64,000 nt of DNA from Rhodospirillales bacterium (GTDB taxonomy: Bacteria > Pseudomonadota > Alphaproteobacteria > Micavibrionales > Micavibrionaceae), in NCBI GenBank assembly GCA_020638395.1, contig JACKIP010000007.1:19206-83205 (forward strand), read 5' to 3'. Made by a program: the position numbers and the translations under genes. Within the stretch, counting starts at the first letter, position 1. Every line of letters begins with the position of its first letter. Below the pieces are notes generated by a model that saw nothing but the letters and a program-made list of their open reading frames with translations, was not told the origin of the DNA and searched no databases. Shown piece by piece: positions 22,831 to 32,779 of this stretch.

Positions 22831-23721
22831 ATGAACAAAAATATTTTAATCGTGATGGGAGGCGGCCTTCTGGTGGCTATTCTGGTCGCAACGCTGGTAA
22901 AATTTGGGATGGATGGTGGCTCAAAAGTGATCGAAACCGAGGGAAAGGTTGACATTCTGGTTGCCGCGCAAGACCTCCGGATCGGGGAAGAATTATCTGA
23001 TAACAACATGAAATGGGCCGGCTGGCCCGAAGGTTCTGTGTTTTCCGGCGCGATCCGCCGCAAAGACAAGGATCAGTCTCTGAGTGATGCATTGAGTGGG
23101 CGGTTAGCGCGTAATGTTGCCAAAGACGAGCCTTTGATGCGCTCTGCCACTATTAAAGAAGATAAAGGAAATTTTGTTGCGGCCATTCTGAAGCCGGATC
23201 ACCGTGCGGTGGCGATCAGCGTCAAGGCCGAAAGTATGGTGGGGGGCTTTATTACCCCCGGTGATTTCGTCGATGTGATCCTGACGTACAAGATCAAATT
23301 TGATGATGAAGATGATCCGATCGCGAAAATGGTTATTAACCAGAACATTGACGAGTATGCGACGGAAACAATTTTGCAGAATGTTAAAATTCTGGCGATT
23401 GACCAGACCTCTAACTCTGATGACGTTAAAATCAAAGTGGCCAAAACGGTGACGTTGGAAGTTAACGATCTGGGGGCTGAGAAACTGGCTCTGGCCAGTG
23501 AGATGGGTCCTCTGACCCTGGCGCTTCGCGGCATTGGGGATGACAAGATTTCAGCCGAAGACCGGGCGGTTACCACTGACATCCGCATGACCAGAATATC
23601 GGAACAGTTATTGGATGAATACAAAAAAGTTCGGAATGGTGAGCATGAAGATGCGCCTCACCCATCGAATAACGTACGAATTTATAGCGGCGGCAGCGTC
23701 GATAGAGTAACAACGAGATAA
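22831..23721 (+). CDS. cpaB: Flp pilus assembly protein CpaB/RcpC
   Basis: Periplasmic pilus assembly factor with an N-terminal membrane anchor (about 4-24) and a SAF-like domain starting VDILVAAQDLRIGEEL. The GRLARNVAKDEPLM and HRAVAISVKAESMVGGFITP, GDFVDVILTY stretches are typical of CpaB. 296 aa. A strong GGGGGAG ribosome site lies before ATG 22831. Confidence 0.94.
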   Translation: MNKNILIVMGGGLLVAILVATLVKFGMDGGSKVIETEGKVDILVAAQDLRIGEELSDNNMKWAGWPEGSVFSGAIRRKDKDQSLSDALSGRLARNVAKDEPLMRSATIKEDKGNFVAAILKPDHRAVAISVKAESMVGGFITPGDFVDVILTYKIKFDDEDDPIAKMVINQNIDEYATETILQNVKILAIDQTSNSDDVKIKVAKTVTLEVNDLGAEKLALASEMGPLTLALRGIGDDKISAEDRAVTTDIRMTRISEQLLDEYKKVRNGEHEDAPHPSNNVRIYSGGSVDRVTTR

Positions 23722-23730
23722 TAATAACGG

Positions 23731-25245
23731 ATGCGAGACGTAATCATGACCCCACAACGCACAAAATCTAAAATAGACGGGCTCCTTTTTTTGCAGGCGA
23801 TATGCTGTCTGCTGCTGGTTGTTGGCACGATCAATTTTGCCTATGCGTCTAAATCCAACCCTCAGGATTTGCCGGAGTATGAGCAAAAATATCCGATCAT
23901 TGATGTTCACATCGGAAAAGGTACCGTATTTCCTCTTCCGACGGGAACCTCGGATGTTCTGATTGCCAATACAGGCATTGCGGAAGTCACCCCTCTGCAA
24001 TCCGGGCAGCTCTATATCGCTGGGGTCACTGCCGGAGATACCAACGTGATTGTGATTGATGCGCAGGGCAATGTGATTGGTCAATATGAAATTCACGTAA
24101 GATACGATACGAGCGCGATTCAGAAACTTGTGGAAAGACTGTTTCCGGATGAAGACGTCAAGATCGATTCCATCCACGATCAGCTGATTTTGACGGGCCA
24201 TGCCTCCACCCCTGAAAAAGCCTCGAAAATTGCCAATCTGGTAGGGCATTATATCAGCGACCTTCAGGATGAAAACAACAAAACAATTGACCAGCTGGTT
24301 TCTAATTTGATGACGGTTGGCGGCACGCAGCAGGTGATGTTACGGGTTAAAATCGCGGAAGTTTCGCGCTCGATCCTGAAAGAATTCGGTGTGGAGACTT
24401 CTTCCAATGATCCGGACGAGCTGGCCGTGACCACGTTGTTTGGGCGAAATCCTGCAAGCAGTGTTATTGATGGCTCGGACTCCCTGTCAACGATCATTTC
24501 CAATAGCAGAACCGGCCTGACCGCAGATCCGTTCGCCTCATTAAGTGCGATGGCGGATACGGGGATTAACGGTATCGGGTTCGTCAATGTGTTCCTGAAT
24601 ATGCTGGAACAGGATAACCTCGCCAATATTCTGGCAGAGCCTAATCTGACGGCGGTCACCGGGGAAGAAGCCGGATTTCTGGCTGGGGGCGAGTTCCCCG
24701 TTCCAGTCGGACGGGACCGGAATGGAAACGTGATTATCGAATTCCGTCCGTTCGGGGTCTCTTTGAATTTCCGCCCGAAAGTCATGTCGGAAGACCGGAT
24801 CAGTCTGCAACTGAATACCGAAGTCTCTTCTCTTGATTTTGAAAGCTCTGTCACGCTCGCAGAAATCAACGTTCCCGGTCTGGATATTCGCCGTGCGGAA
24901 ACAACCGTAGAACTTCCCAGCGGCGGAACTCTGATGATTGGAGGATTGCTGCAATCTGAAAATATAAAAGGGTTAAGTGGTTTGCCGGGCATTATGAATA
25001 CACCGGTTTTGGGGGATCTGGTCAAGTCTGACAGCTTCCAACGCTCTGAAACCGAGCTGGTCGTGATGGTGACTGCCTATCTGGTTGAGCCCTATGCTGA
25101 TAAAGAGCAGGCCGTTGCGGTGAAAAAGGAACGCGCCCAGAATCTGTCCCGCTCTTTCGCCAGCAATATGAAGAAAATATATGGCGATAAAGGCAAGGCC
25201 GCCCTTGCAGATGAAAAAGATAAAATTGGTTATTTGATTGATTAA
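23731..25245 (+). CDS. cpaC: Flp pilus outer-membrane secretin CpaC
   Basis: Secretin that forms the outer-membrane channel for the pilus (RcpA/CpaC group). 504 aa: signal peptide at about 17-42, the CpaC N-terminal domain with DVLIANTGIAEVTPLQSGQL, a BON-like region (AIQKLVERLFPDEDVKI) and the secretin domain from VMLRVKIAEVSRSILKEFG to LPGIMNTPVLGDLV. An internal ATG at 23746 is an alternative start. cpaD follows after 18 bp. Confidence 0.95.
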   Translation: MRDVIMTPQRTKSKIDGLLFLQAICCLLLVVGTINFAYASKSNPQDLPEYEQKYPIIDVHIGKGTVFPLPTGTSDVLIANTGIAEVTPLQSGQLYIAGVTAGDTNVIVIDAQGNVIGQYEIHVRYDTSAIQKLVERLFPDEDVKIDSIHDQLILTGHASTPEKASKIANLVGHYISDLQDENNKTIDQLVSNLMTVGGTQQVMLRVKIAEVSRSILKEFGVETSSNDPDELAVTTLFGRNPASSVIDGSDSLSTIISNSRTGLTADPFASLSAMADTGINGIGFVNVFLNMLEQDNLANILAEPNLTAVTGEEAGFLAGGEFPVPVGRDRNGNVIIEFRPFGVSLNFRPKVMSEDRISLQLNTEVSSLDFESSVTLAEINVPGLDIRRAETTVELPSGGTLMIGGLLQSENIKGLSGLPGIMNTPVLGDLVKSDSFQRSETELVVMVTAYLVEPYADKEQAVAVKKERAQNLSRSFASNMKKIYGDKGKAALADEKDKIGYLID

Positions 25246-25263
25246 GGATAAAGGAACAAAGAG

Positions 25264-25917
25264 ATGAAATATCAACAAGGACTTATGGCGGGACTTGGTC
25301 TGTTGTGTCTGGGGCTTGCAGGATGTTCTCAGGATCATCCGGGGAATATGTCTCTGAAACGGGTTGAAGTGCATCAGGCGCAGTTCACCGATGAGATCGG
25401 GGAAACAGAGCTCACCGCCGATAAAATTTCCCGGATCGCAAGCCATTATGAGCGCTATGGGGGCACAACGCCGCTGTCTCTGACTGTGCAATATGATCCG
25501 ACCTCTCCGTCCAATACGGCGATGAATGCCAGTCAGCAAGCGGCACGCATCGCGGGTAAATTGCGCAAGGCCGGGGTACAAGATGTGAAAACAGAAATTC
25601 TTCCGGTGCGGGACCTGGGGGAAGAAGCCCATATTCTTGTCGCATATGATGAATTTTCAGCCGTAGCGCCGGATTGCGGCCAGATGCCGGGGATGGATAA
25701 TACCAAAACGGATTGGAAAGCGGTCGAAGAATATGGGTTTGGATGTTCAATTGAAACCACGATTTCCAAACAAATTGCCCGTCCGCGGGATCTGTTGGGA
25801 CATGAGGACGGCTTCAGCACCGACTATGATGGCCGCCGCGTGACCAATATCATCGAAAATCATCGTTCAGGCGTTCCAAACGAACCGTTGAACGGGCAAA
25901 CCGCCTCCGAAGAATAA
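25264..25917 (+). CDS. cpaD: Flp pilus assembly lipoprotein CpaD
   Basis: Outer-membrane lipoprotein that supports the CpaC secretin. Lipobox LGLAGC around Cys21, then the CpaD domain with VQYDPTSPSNTAMNASQQAA and the C-terminal DCGQMPGMDNTKTDWKA, EYGFGCSIETTISKQIARPRD is characteristic in spirit. 217 aa. It ends the pilus run here; cpaE, cpaF and the tadBC platform genes do not follow, so they must lie elsewhere if the pilus is complete. Confidence 0.92.
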   Translation: MKYQQGLMAGLGLLCLGLAGCSQDHPGNMSLKRVEVHQAQFTDEIGETELTADKISRIASHYERYGGTTPLSLTVQYDPTSPSNTAMNASQQAARIAGKLRKAGVQDVKTEILPVRDLGEEAHILVAYDEFSAVAPDCGQMPGMDNTKTDWKAVEEYGFGCSIETTISKQIARPRDLLGHEDGFSTDYDGRRVTNIIENHRSGVPNEPLNGQTASEE

Positions 25918-25947
25918 AAGGTCATTAAAATCGACGTATCAAACCAT

Positions 25948-26460
25948 ATGGATGATCGCGAAACTCCTGGTTTCAGCGAAAAGCGAGCGATAGATTATCA
26001 ACAGATCATGGCATTGTCTCGACCGGATCATGCCTTGTCCTGTTTTGTGGGGAATTTTCCGCTCGCAGTCGCGATAGAGCATGCAGCAGGAAATGGCGCT
26101 TTTGTGTGTGCGCCGCCGATTGGCCTTAGAGAGGTTATCCAGAATTTATCTTTGTTACCGATAGAGGGGCTGAGAACAGCGCAAGATGAAATTTTACTGG
26201 GGCACGTGGGGCTTTATTTACCGGGGATAAAGCCCGCGGAATCTGTGACGCTATCGGAGTTTTCAGATCTCTATCGGCAAGTTGTGAACGAATTCCATTG
26301 TGAGAAACAAGAGTGGCCATCTGCACAACACGATGTTATTCAACAGCGTTTCGAGCAGCGCATTATTTCTCTTTTGCGTCAGTTACCGGAAATGAATATT
26401 TTGCCGGCCTTTGATTTCTACGCCGATGTTTCTCCGGAACCTCTGATTTATTCTCTGTAA
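25948..26460 (+). CDS. Hypothetical protein (170 aa)
   Basis: Soluble, no signal peptide or membrane segment, no family recognised. The sequence MDDRETPGFSEKRAIDYQQI is followed by helix-rich stretches and a Leu/Pro-rich C-terminus (LPEMNILPAFDFYADVSPEP). The position between cpaD and nuoF, in the same direction with short gaps, might mean co-transcription with either. No function is proposed. Confidence 0.6.
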   Translation: MDDRETPGFSEKRAIDYQQIMALSRPDHALSCFVGNFPLAVAIEHAAGNGAFVCAPPIGLREVIQNLSLLPIEGLRTAQDEILLGHVGLYLPGIKPAESVTLSEFSDLYRQVVNEFHCEKQEWPSAQHDVIQQRFEQRIISLLRQLPEMNILPAFDFYADVSPEPLIYSL

Positions 26461-26523
26461 ATATCTCTTTATTCCTCTTCCCCGCTTGCACTTGGGAAAG
26501 CTCCGCTGTAAATTGAAAACACC

Positions 26524-27807
26524 ATGAGCTTACAAGACAAAGACCGCATTTTTACCAATCTTTACGGGTTTGAGCCATTTTCCCTGGAATATGCCAAAAA
26601 GCGAGGGGATTGGGACAAAACCAAAGATCTCATTTACAAAGGCAAGGACTGGATCATCGAGGAGATGAAACTCTCCGGTCTGCGTGGACGGGGCGGCGCG
26701 GGATTCCCAACGGGGATGAAATGGTCGTTCATGCCAAAGGAAAACACCGGAAAGCCGCATTATCTGGTGATTAACGCCGATGAGTCCGAGCCGGGGACCT
26801 GTAAAGACCGTGAAATTCTGCGTCATGACCCGCATAAGCTGATCGAGGGGGCTCTGCTGGCCAGTTTTGCCATGGGGGCGCATCATTGTTTTATCTATGT
26901 CCGCGGGGAGTTCTATGACGAATCGTCGAATCTGAGCAAAGCCATTGAGGAGGCCCGTGAGGCCGGACTTCTGGGGAAAAACGCAGCCGGATCGGGGTGG
27001 GAGTTTGATATTACGCTGCACCGGGGGGCGGGGGCCTATATCTGCGGCGAGGAAACCGCTCTGATTGAATCTATCGAAGGCAAAAAAGGGCAGCCGCGAA
27101 ACAAGCCGCCATTTCCGGCGATGGCAGGACTTTATTCCTGTCCAACCACTATCAATAATGTTGAAACCATTGCGGTTGTGCCAACGATTCTGCGGCGCGG
27201 CGGCGAGTGGTTTAAATCCTTTGGGAAGAACGAAAAAAATACCGGCACCAAGCTTTTTTGCATCTCCGGCCACGTCAATGCGCCGTGTGTGGTGGAAGAA
27301 TCCATGGGCATTACCATGCGGGAGCTGATTGACAAACATTGCGGCGGGGTGCGTGGCGGCTGGGATAATCTGAAAGCGGTCATTCCCGGAGGCTCCTCCA
27401 CGCCGATGTTGCCAAAAGAGATTTGCGATCATCAGATCATGGATTTTGACTCTCTTCGCGAAAATGGCTCTGGCCTCGGAACGGCGGGACTGATCGTTAT
27501 GGATAAGTCAACCGATGTGATTTATGCGATTGCGCGGCTCGCGCACTTTTATATGCATGAGTCCTGCGGGCAGTGTACACCATGCCGCGAAGGCACTGGC
27601 TGGCTGTGGCGCGTGATGACCCGCATGGTTGACGGTCATGCTACGATCGAAGAAATTGACATGTTGTGGGATGTCACCAAAGAGATCGAAGGGCATACGA
27701 TTTGCGCTCTGGGGGATGCCGCCGCGTGGCCTATTCAGGGGCTGATCCGTCATTTCCGCCCGGAAATGGAAGCCCGGATTTTGGACTACAGAAAAAAAGC
27801 AGCTTAG
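26524..27807 (+). CDS. nuoF: NADH-quinone oxidoreductase subunit F
   Basis: Flavoprotein subunit of complex I: binds NADH and FMN and carries the N3 cluster. Full length (427 aa). GRGGAGFPTGMKWSF is the glycine-rich flavin site, AGAYICGEETALIESIEG is the NADH-site region, and the cluster cysteines are in ESCGQCTPCREGTGWL with the later HTICALGDAAAWP. It is separated from nuoG by a cyclase gene. nuoE is not seen upstream. Confidence 0.96.
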   Translation: MSLQDKDRIFTNLYGFEPFSLEYAKKRGDWDKTKDLIYKGKDWIIEEMKLSGLRGRGGAGFPTGMKWSFMPKENTGKPHYLVINADESEPGTCKDREILRHDPHKLIEGALLASFAMGAHHCFIYVRGEFYDESSNLSKAIEEAREAGLLGKNAAGSGWEFDITLHRGAGAYICGEETALIESIEGKKGQPRNKPPFPAMAGLYSCPTTINNVETIAVVPTILRRGGEWFKSFGKNEKNTGTKLFCISGHVNAPCVVEESMGITMRELIDKHCGGVRGGWDNLKAVIPGGSSTPMLPKEICDHQIMDFDSLRENGSGLGTAGLIVMDKSTDVIYAIARLAHFYMHESCGQCTPCREGTGWLWRVMTRMVDGHATIEEIDMLWDVTKEIEGHTICALGDAAAWPIQGLIRHFRPEMEARILDYRKKAA

Positions 27808-27839
27808 TTGGTGTAGATAGAATCAGGGGCGAGGTGTGT

Positions 27840-28442
27840 ATGCGTAAAAAATGTATAGATCTGACCCTTCCTTTGGATGGAAATTATGTTCCTTATTCCT
27901 GTGGAGAATATCAGGATCCTGCTCTGTTAATAACGCCATGGTGTAATGTTAAAGATCAGGGGTATTGCGTTTCGAAATTAACTTTTGGAACCCAGACAGG
28001 GACGCATATTGATGCCCCATCTCACTTCGTAAGTGATGCGGCTACGCTGGAGCAGCTTCCGATAGAAAATTTAGTGGGAACATATCATCTGATTGATCTC
28101 GATGAAGATGAAAAAGGTATTTATAATAACGGCGCGTATGAGCATGGTATTGTGTTCTTGAGAACAAAAACTGGAAAAAGTGTGATAACGGAAAACGTTT
28201 TATCTGCATTGATACGCCTAAATTGTCGTGTATGGGCTCTTGCAGGGGATGTTGAAGTGCTTGGAAAAGATCCGCTATATTTTCATCGCACCATAGCAGA
28301 AGCGGGGATTTATCTGGTCGAAAATCTCAATCAAGAAGTATGCGAGGCTATTACGCCCGATGATTATTTTATTGCGCTCCCTCTCAATCTGTATGGTGTA
28401 AGCGGCTCCCCCTGCCGAGTGCTTATTCTGCAAGATTTTTAA
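27840..28442 (+). CDS. Cyclase-family (kynurenine formamidase-like) protein
   Basis: 200 aa from ATG 27840 (a longer frame overlaps nuoF and is rejected). The metal-site motif is FGTQTGTHIDAPSHF, matching the HxGTHxDxPxHF of the cyclase superfamily, near N-terminal LTLPLDGNYVPY. Later NPG-like segments and ITPDDYFIALPL fit the fold. Family members are zinc hydrolases acting on amides or cyclic compounds. It is unusual between nuoF and nuoG; its role there is unknown and the A/T-rich codon use differs from its neighbours. Confidence 0.8.
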   Translation: MRKKCIDLTLPLDGNYVPYSCGEYQDPALLITPWCNVKDQGYCVSKLTFGTQTGTHIDAPSHFVSDAATLEQLPIENLVGTYHLIDLDEDEKGIYNNGAYEHGIVFLRTKTGKSVITENVLSALIRLNCRVWALAGDVEVLGKDPLYFHRTIAEAGIYLVENLNQEVCEAITPDDYFIALPLNLYGVSGSPCRVLILQDF

Positions 28443-28507
28443 ACGTAGGTCTCGACTTCGTGTGGGAGAGGAATTAGTATAGCCTTTAAACTAACACAAG
28501 TAACACC

Positions 28508-30604
28508 ATGCCCACACTCACCATTAACGGAACAGAAATCGAAGTCGAAAAAGGCACCAGCATTTTGCAGGCAGCGGAAATGCTGGGGGTTGAAATTCCG
28601 CATTTTTGCTATCACGGACGCTTAAGCGTCCCGGCGAATTGCCGGATGTGTCTGGTCGAGGTAAAGGGCGGCCCTCCCAAACCGGCGGCGTCTTGCGCGA
28701 TGTCCTGTGCGGACGGGATGGAGGTTCACACCGATTCGGAGATGGTGAAAAAAGCGCGTAAGGGCGTCATGGAAATGATGCTGATTAACCACCCGCTGGA
28801 TTGCCCGATTTGCGATCAGGGTGGCGAGTGTGATTTGCAGGATCAGGCCGTGGCATACGGGTTTGACCGCTCCCGTTATGCAGAGAATAAGCGCGCCGTG
28901 CCGAATAAAGAACTTGGCCCGATTATTAAAACCATCATGACCCGCTGCATTAACTGTACGCGGTGTGTGCGTTTTGCCGAGGAGATTGCCGGTGTTGAGA
29001 CATTGGGGCAGCTTAACCGTGGGGAAGATGCCGAGATTGGAACCTTTATTGAACAGGCGGTTGATACCGAGCTTTCCGGCAATCTGGTCGATGTCTGCCC
29101 GGTTGGTGCCTTGACCAGCAAGCCCTATGCATTTAAAGCCCGCCCGTGGGAGCTGGTGAAAACCCAGTCTGTGGATGTCATGGATGCCGTCGGGTCCAAC
29201 ATCCGGATTGACAGCCGCAGCGGCGAAGTCTTGCGTATTTTGCCGCGCCTGCATGAAGATATCAATGAGGAATGGATTTCCGATAAAACCCGCTATGCCT
29301 ATGACGGGCTGACGAAACGGCGTCTGGATCGTCCATGGCTCCGCAATCCTCAAACCAATCAACTGGAAGAGTGCGGCTGGCCGGAAGCTTTTTCTTTTAT
29401 TGCGGAAAAGCTGAAAGATATAAACGGAACTGAAATTGCGGCTCTGGCGGGCGACCTTTGCGATCTGGAGTCGATGACGGCGCTAAAAGATTTGATGACC
29501 GGGCTGGGATCTCCGCATCTGGATTGCCGGACCGACGGAGGCAGCTATAACCCGTCAAACCGGGCCGGATACCTCTTTAATACAACGATTGCCGGGATTG
29601 AGGAGGCCGATGCGATTTTGATCGTGGGGGCCAATCCTCGTTATGAAGCAACGATGGTCAATGCGCGTATTCGTAAGAACTGGCTGGATCACCGGACTAA
29701 AATTGCCCTGATCGGAGAGGCCGTTGACCTGACCTATCCTTATGAGCATCTGGGCGATGGCTGGGCCGATCTTGAAAAATTTATGAAGGCCCGCAGCGGA
29801 TTTGCCAAGATTTTTAAAGAGGCGCAGCGCCCGATGATTATTTTTGGCGCGCACCTGTTTACAGGAGAGGGCGGTGCCGCGCTGCATGCCTATGCGATGG
29901 AGGCCGCGGAAAAGCTCGGCGTTATTAAAGATAACTGGAATGGATTTAATCTGTTACAGACGGCGGCTTCGCGTGTTGGCGGACTGGATATCGGGTTCGT
30001 CCCGCAGGAAAAAGCAGGCAAAGGATTTTCTGACATCCTCGCAGGAACCAGAGATGGTTCAATCAAAGCGCTGTATTTACTGGGCGCAGACGAATTTGAT
30101 GCCCGCTCTGAAATCGGCTGGAATACCTTTGTGATCTATCAGGGGCATCACGGAGACCGCGGCGCGGCGATGGCTGATGTCATATTGCCCGGAGCGGCCT
30201 ATACGGAAAAAGACGCGCTTTATGTGAATTTGGAAGGACGCGTACAGGAGGGATGGCGCGCAGTGTTCCCTCCGGGCGAGGCCAAAGAAGACTGGAAGAT
30301 CTTGCGGGCCTTATCGGAATATGTTCTGAAAGCCCCTCTGTCATATGACAATCTGAAACAATTGCGGACGCATATTTATGCGACGGCTCCGCATTTGGTC
30401 CATCTGGGGGATATTATTCCGGCACTCTGGCCCTCTGCGGCGGCAGGAAAGGGAGATGCTCTTCCTGCTGAGGCACAAATTTTTGCATCTATTTCAAAGA
30501 GCGGGTACTATGCAACCAATTCCGTGGCGCGTGCATCGCAGATTATGCGCGCCTGTGAAGACGCGTTTGTGCCGGCAGTTCCTCTGAAAGAGGCGGCAGA
30601 GTAA
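28508..30604 (+). CDS. nuoG: NADH-quinone oxidoreductase subunit G
   Basis: Large iron-sulfur subunit of complex I, passing electrons from the flavin arm to quinone. 698 aa. 2Fe-2S ligands lie in CYHGRLSVPANCRMC, followed by PLDCPICDQGGECDLQD and the 4Fe-4S motif MTRCINCTRCVRF. The C-terminal half has the molybdopterin-oxidoreductase-like fold (VGANPRYEATMVNARIRKNW). nuoH and others do not follow here, so the complex I genes are dispersed. Confidence 0.96.
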   Translation: MPTLTINGTEIEVEKGTSILQAAEMLGVEIPHFCYHGRLSVPANCRMCLVEVKGGPPKPAASCAMSCADGMEVHTDSEMVKKARKGVMEMMLINHPLDCPICDQGGECDLQDQAVAYGFDRSRYAENKRAVPNKELGPIIKTIMTRCINCTRCVRFAEEIAGVETLGQLNRGEDAEIGTFIEQAVDTELSGNLVDVCPVGALTSKPYAFKARPWELVKTQSVDVMDAVGSNIRIDSRSGEVLRILPRLHEDINEEWISDKTRYAYDGLTKRRLDRPWLRNPQTNQLEECGWPEAFSFIAEKLKDINGTEIAALAGDLCDLESMTALKDLMTGLGSPHLDCRTDGGSYNPSNRAGYLFNTTIAGIEEADAILIVGANPRYEATMVNARIRKNWLDHRTKIALIGEAVDLTYPYEHLGDGWADLEKFMKARSGFAKIFKEAQRPMIIFGAHLFTGEGGAALHAYAMEAAEKLGVIKDNWNGFNLLQTAASRVGGLDIGFVPQEKAGKGFSDILAGTRDGSIKALYLLGADEFDARSEIGWNTFVIYQGHHGDRGAAMADVILPGAAYTEKDALYVNLEGRVQEGWRAVFPPGEAKEDWKILRALSEYVLKAPLSYDNLKQLRTHIYATAPHLVHLGDIIPALWPSAAAGKGDALPAEAQIFASISKSGYYATNSVARASQIMRACEDAFVPAVPLKEAAE

Positions 30605-30661
30605 AAATACATAACAGGTACGCCCCGTGCGTACCATATTATAATAAAAAAGAGGTGTGAT

Positions 30662-31246
30662 ATGACGTCCCATAAAAAACATGAGGAGATACGGTTAAAG
30701 TTGCACGCTGCTGACTTTCTTGCAAGTTACCAGCGTGTAAAGTACGTGGCCGAGAATAGGCCGGGATGTGTCACGAAAGAGTCCGTTGGCAATTCCGATG
30801 ATCCGCACAATCAGAAATTGACGGCCATATTTGAGCGCTCAGGGCAAGAAAAAATTGATCTGCGGCCCGTTCGAGAGGGACTGGAATTGATTGATGAATG
30901 GCTTAATGATTCATCAATCGATGCTTCAGATCGCGCCAGATTCACTGAGGTCTATACAGCCTGCCACAGAGAGTTGATGAAATTCGATTCTGTTCTTGGT
31001 CGTCATTCCAAACGGTATCATGCATCTCTGGAGCAAGAATCCGGGGATATTCCGGATCTTCCGCCGGAAATACAAGCCCTTCAGGCGCTTTCTCGTATTT
31101 TGGATTTGAAAACCTATTTAAATGTCGAGAGTCCAAAAAAGTTTGCATTTTTTATGAACGAAATCAATGAACCCTTGCGCCAGATCAGAAACGGGGAAGT
31201 CTACACACCGCCCTCGTATGAACTCATTCCCGGAAATTTTGGGTAA
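30662..31246 (+). CDS. Hypothetical protein (194 aa)
   Basis: Soluble, charged protein with no signal and no recognised family. It seems mostly helical (EEIRLKLHAADFLASYQRVK, YTACHRELMKFDSVLGRHSK). It follows nuoG by about 60 bp with a good ribosome site (AGAGGTG) and precedes murD by about 100 bp. Function unknown. Confidence 0.65.
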   Translation: MTSHKKHEEIRLKLHAADFLASYQRVKYVAENRPGCVTKESVGNSDDPHNQKLTAIFERSGQEKIDLRPVREGLELIDEWLNDSSIDASDRARFTEVYTACHRELMKFDSVLGRHSKRYHASLEQESGDIPDLPPEIQALQALSRILDLKTYLNVESPKKFAFFMNEINEPLRQIRNGEVYTPPSYELIPGNFG

Positions 31247-31349
31247 ATATCCGCCTCAAACTTTTTGACTTTATTACAGGTTACATACATCAGGGGATCT
31301 CTCTTTAAAACCTCTTCGTTTGGATAGCTCTTCATGATAGAACTTCCTT

Positions 31350-32693
31350 ATGCTGGATCTGTCAAAATTTGTGTCATCTCTGGAAGGAAAAGCCGTTTAC
31401 GTTTATGGGCTTGGGAAGTCCGGGCAGGTGAGTGCGCGGGCTTTGTCTGCGGCCGGGGCAAGGGTGTATGCCTGGGATGATCTGGCAGAGCAGCGCGATC
31501 AGATGGTGGCCTCTGATGTCGGGGGGGATGAGCGGATCATATTCCGGCCTGACACGGAGGTAAACTTTGCGGATCTTGGATGTGTGTTGCTCTCTCCGGG
31601 CATCCCCCTGACGCATCCCTCTCCGCATCCGGTTGTTGAAAAAGCGCGGGCGCATCATATTGAAGTTATTGGAGATATCGAGATTCTGGGGCGGTGCCTG
31701 CCGGCCGCTCCTGTCAAAACAGTTGGCATTACCGGGACAAATGGCAAATCGACCACAACCGCTCTGATCGGACATATCCTGAATGCCTGCGGGATGACGG
31801 CGCTGGTCGGCGGAAATATTGGTGTTCCTGTTCTGGGGTTTGATCTGGACAAAGACGTGCGGGTAATTGTTCTGGAGTTATCGTCTTATCAGGTTGATCT
31901 CTGTTCGAATTTTCATCCGGATATTGGGGTGCTGCTGAACGTTACGCCGGATCATCTGGACCGGCACGGCTCTCTGGAGCATTATGCCGCAGTCAAAGCC
32001 CGGATGTTCGGGCATCATACCCGCCCGATTATTTCCTGCGATGACCCTTTGTCCAAAGAAATTTTTGATGTTGCGGCAGAGCTGGGAAAAGCGCCGATTG
32101 CGCTGACGCTCTCTGCTCCGTTGCCATTCGATCCTTCCGAACTCAAAACGCTCGCCGGGGTGCATAATCACCAGAACGCTCTGGCGGCGTGGCATGTGTG
32201 CAAACAGCTGGGGCTTGCGGAGCCGGACATTTTCAATGCCATGAAAACATTTCCCGGCCTGGCGCATCGTCAGCAGATCATTCGTAAAATCAAGGATGTG
32301 ACGTTCGTCAATGACAGCAAAGCGACGAATGCCGAGGCCGCAGGAAAAGCTCTGGCCAGTTACGAGTCCATTTACTGGATTATCGGGGGGCAATCAAAGG
32401 CCGGAGGACTTGGCGGTCTGGAAGATTACCGCACCCGGATCAAAAAGGCCTATGTGATTGGGGCTGCGACAGAAGAGTTCTCCGGATGGCTGGCGCAGAA
32501 CGCAGTTCCCTTTGAAGCATGCCAAATACTGGAAAAGGCCGTATCTCATGCGGCAAAAGACGCGCTGCAGAGCGGGGCAGGGGGGGTTGTCTTATTGTCC
32601 CCCGCCTGTGCATCCTGGGATCAGTTCAAAAGCTTTGAACATCGCGGCGCGGTCTTTACAAAGCTTGTTGGTGATTTGCCGATTTCGGGGTAA
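31350..32693 (+). CDS. murD: UDP-N-acetylmuramoyl-L-alanine:D-glutamate ligase
   Basis: Adds D-glutamate to UDP-MurNAc-L-Ala in peptidoglycan precursor synthesis. 447 aa. The Rossmann start VYVYGLGKSGQVSARAL is followed by the ATP site GITGTNGKSTTTALI, then ELSSYQVDLC and the ligand-domain HRQQIIRKIKDVTFVNDSKA. First gene of the murD-ftsW-murG run. Confidence 0.96.
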   Translation: MLDLSKFVSSLEGKAVYVYGLGKSGQVSARALSAAGARVYAWDDLAEQRDQMVASDVGGDERIIFRPDTEVNFADLGCVLLSPGIPLTHPSPHPVVEKARAHHIEVIGDIEILGRCLPAAPVKTVGITGTNGKSTTTALIGHILNACGMTALVGGNIGVPVLGFDLDKDVRVIVLELSSYQVDLCSNFHPDIGVLLNVTPDHLDRHGSLEHYAAVKARMFGHHTRPIISCDDPLSKEIFDVAAELGKAPIALTLSAPLPFDPSELKTLAGVHNHQNALAAWHVCKQLGLAEPDIFNAMKTFPGLAHRQQIIRKIKDVTFVNDSKATNAEAAGKALASYESIYWIIGGQSKAGGLGGLEDYRTRIKKAYVIGAATEEFSGWLAQNAVPFEACQILEKAVSHAAKDALQSGAGGVVLLSPACASWDQFKSFEHRGAVFTKLVGDLPISG

Positions 32694-32779
32694 TATATCA
32701 GTGTCAGTGTTGCCCCCGTTTTTGCTTTGGCGTTGCGCCGGGGTACGGTTCCGCGAATATCTCAAAGGTTTATCTCTTT

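Noticed and set aside
26530..27432. 300-codon frame on the minus strand over nuoF
   Set aside because: Antisense shadow of a highly conserved gene; no independent support.
31210..31335. Small minus-strand frame (~45 codons) between the hypothetical at 30662 and murD
   Set aside because: Overlaps the hypothetical's 3' end and has no supporting context.
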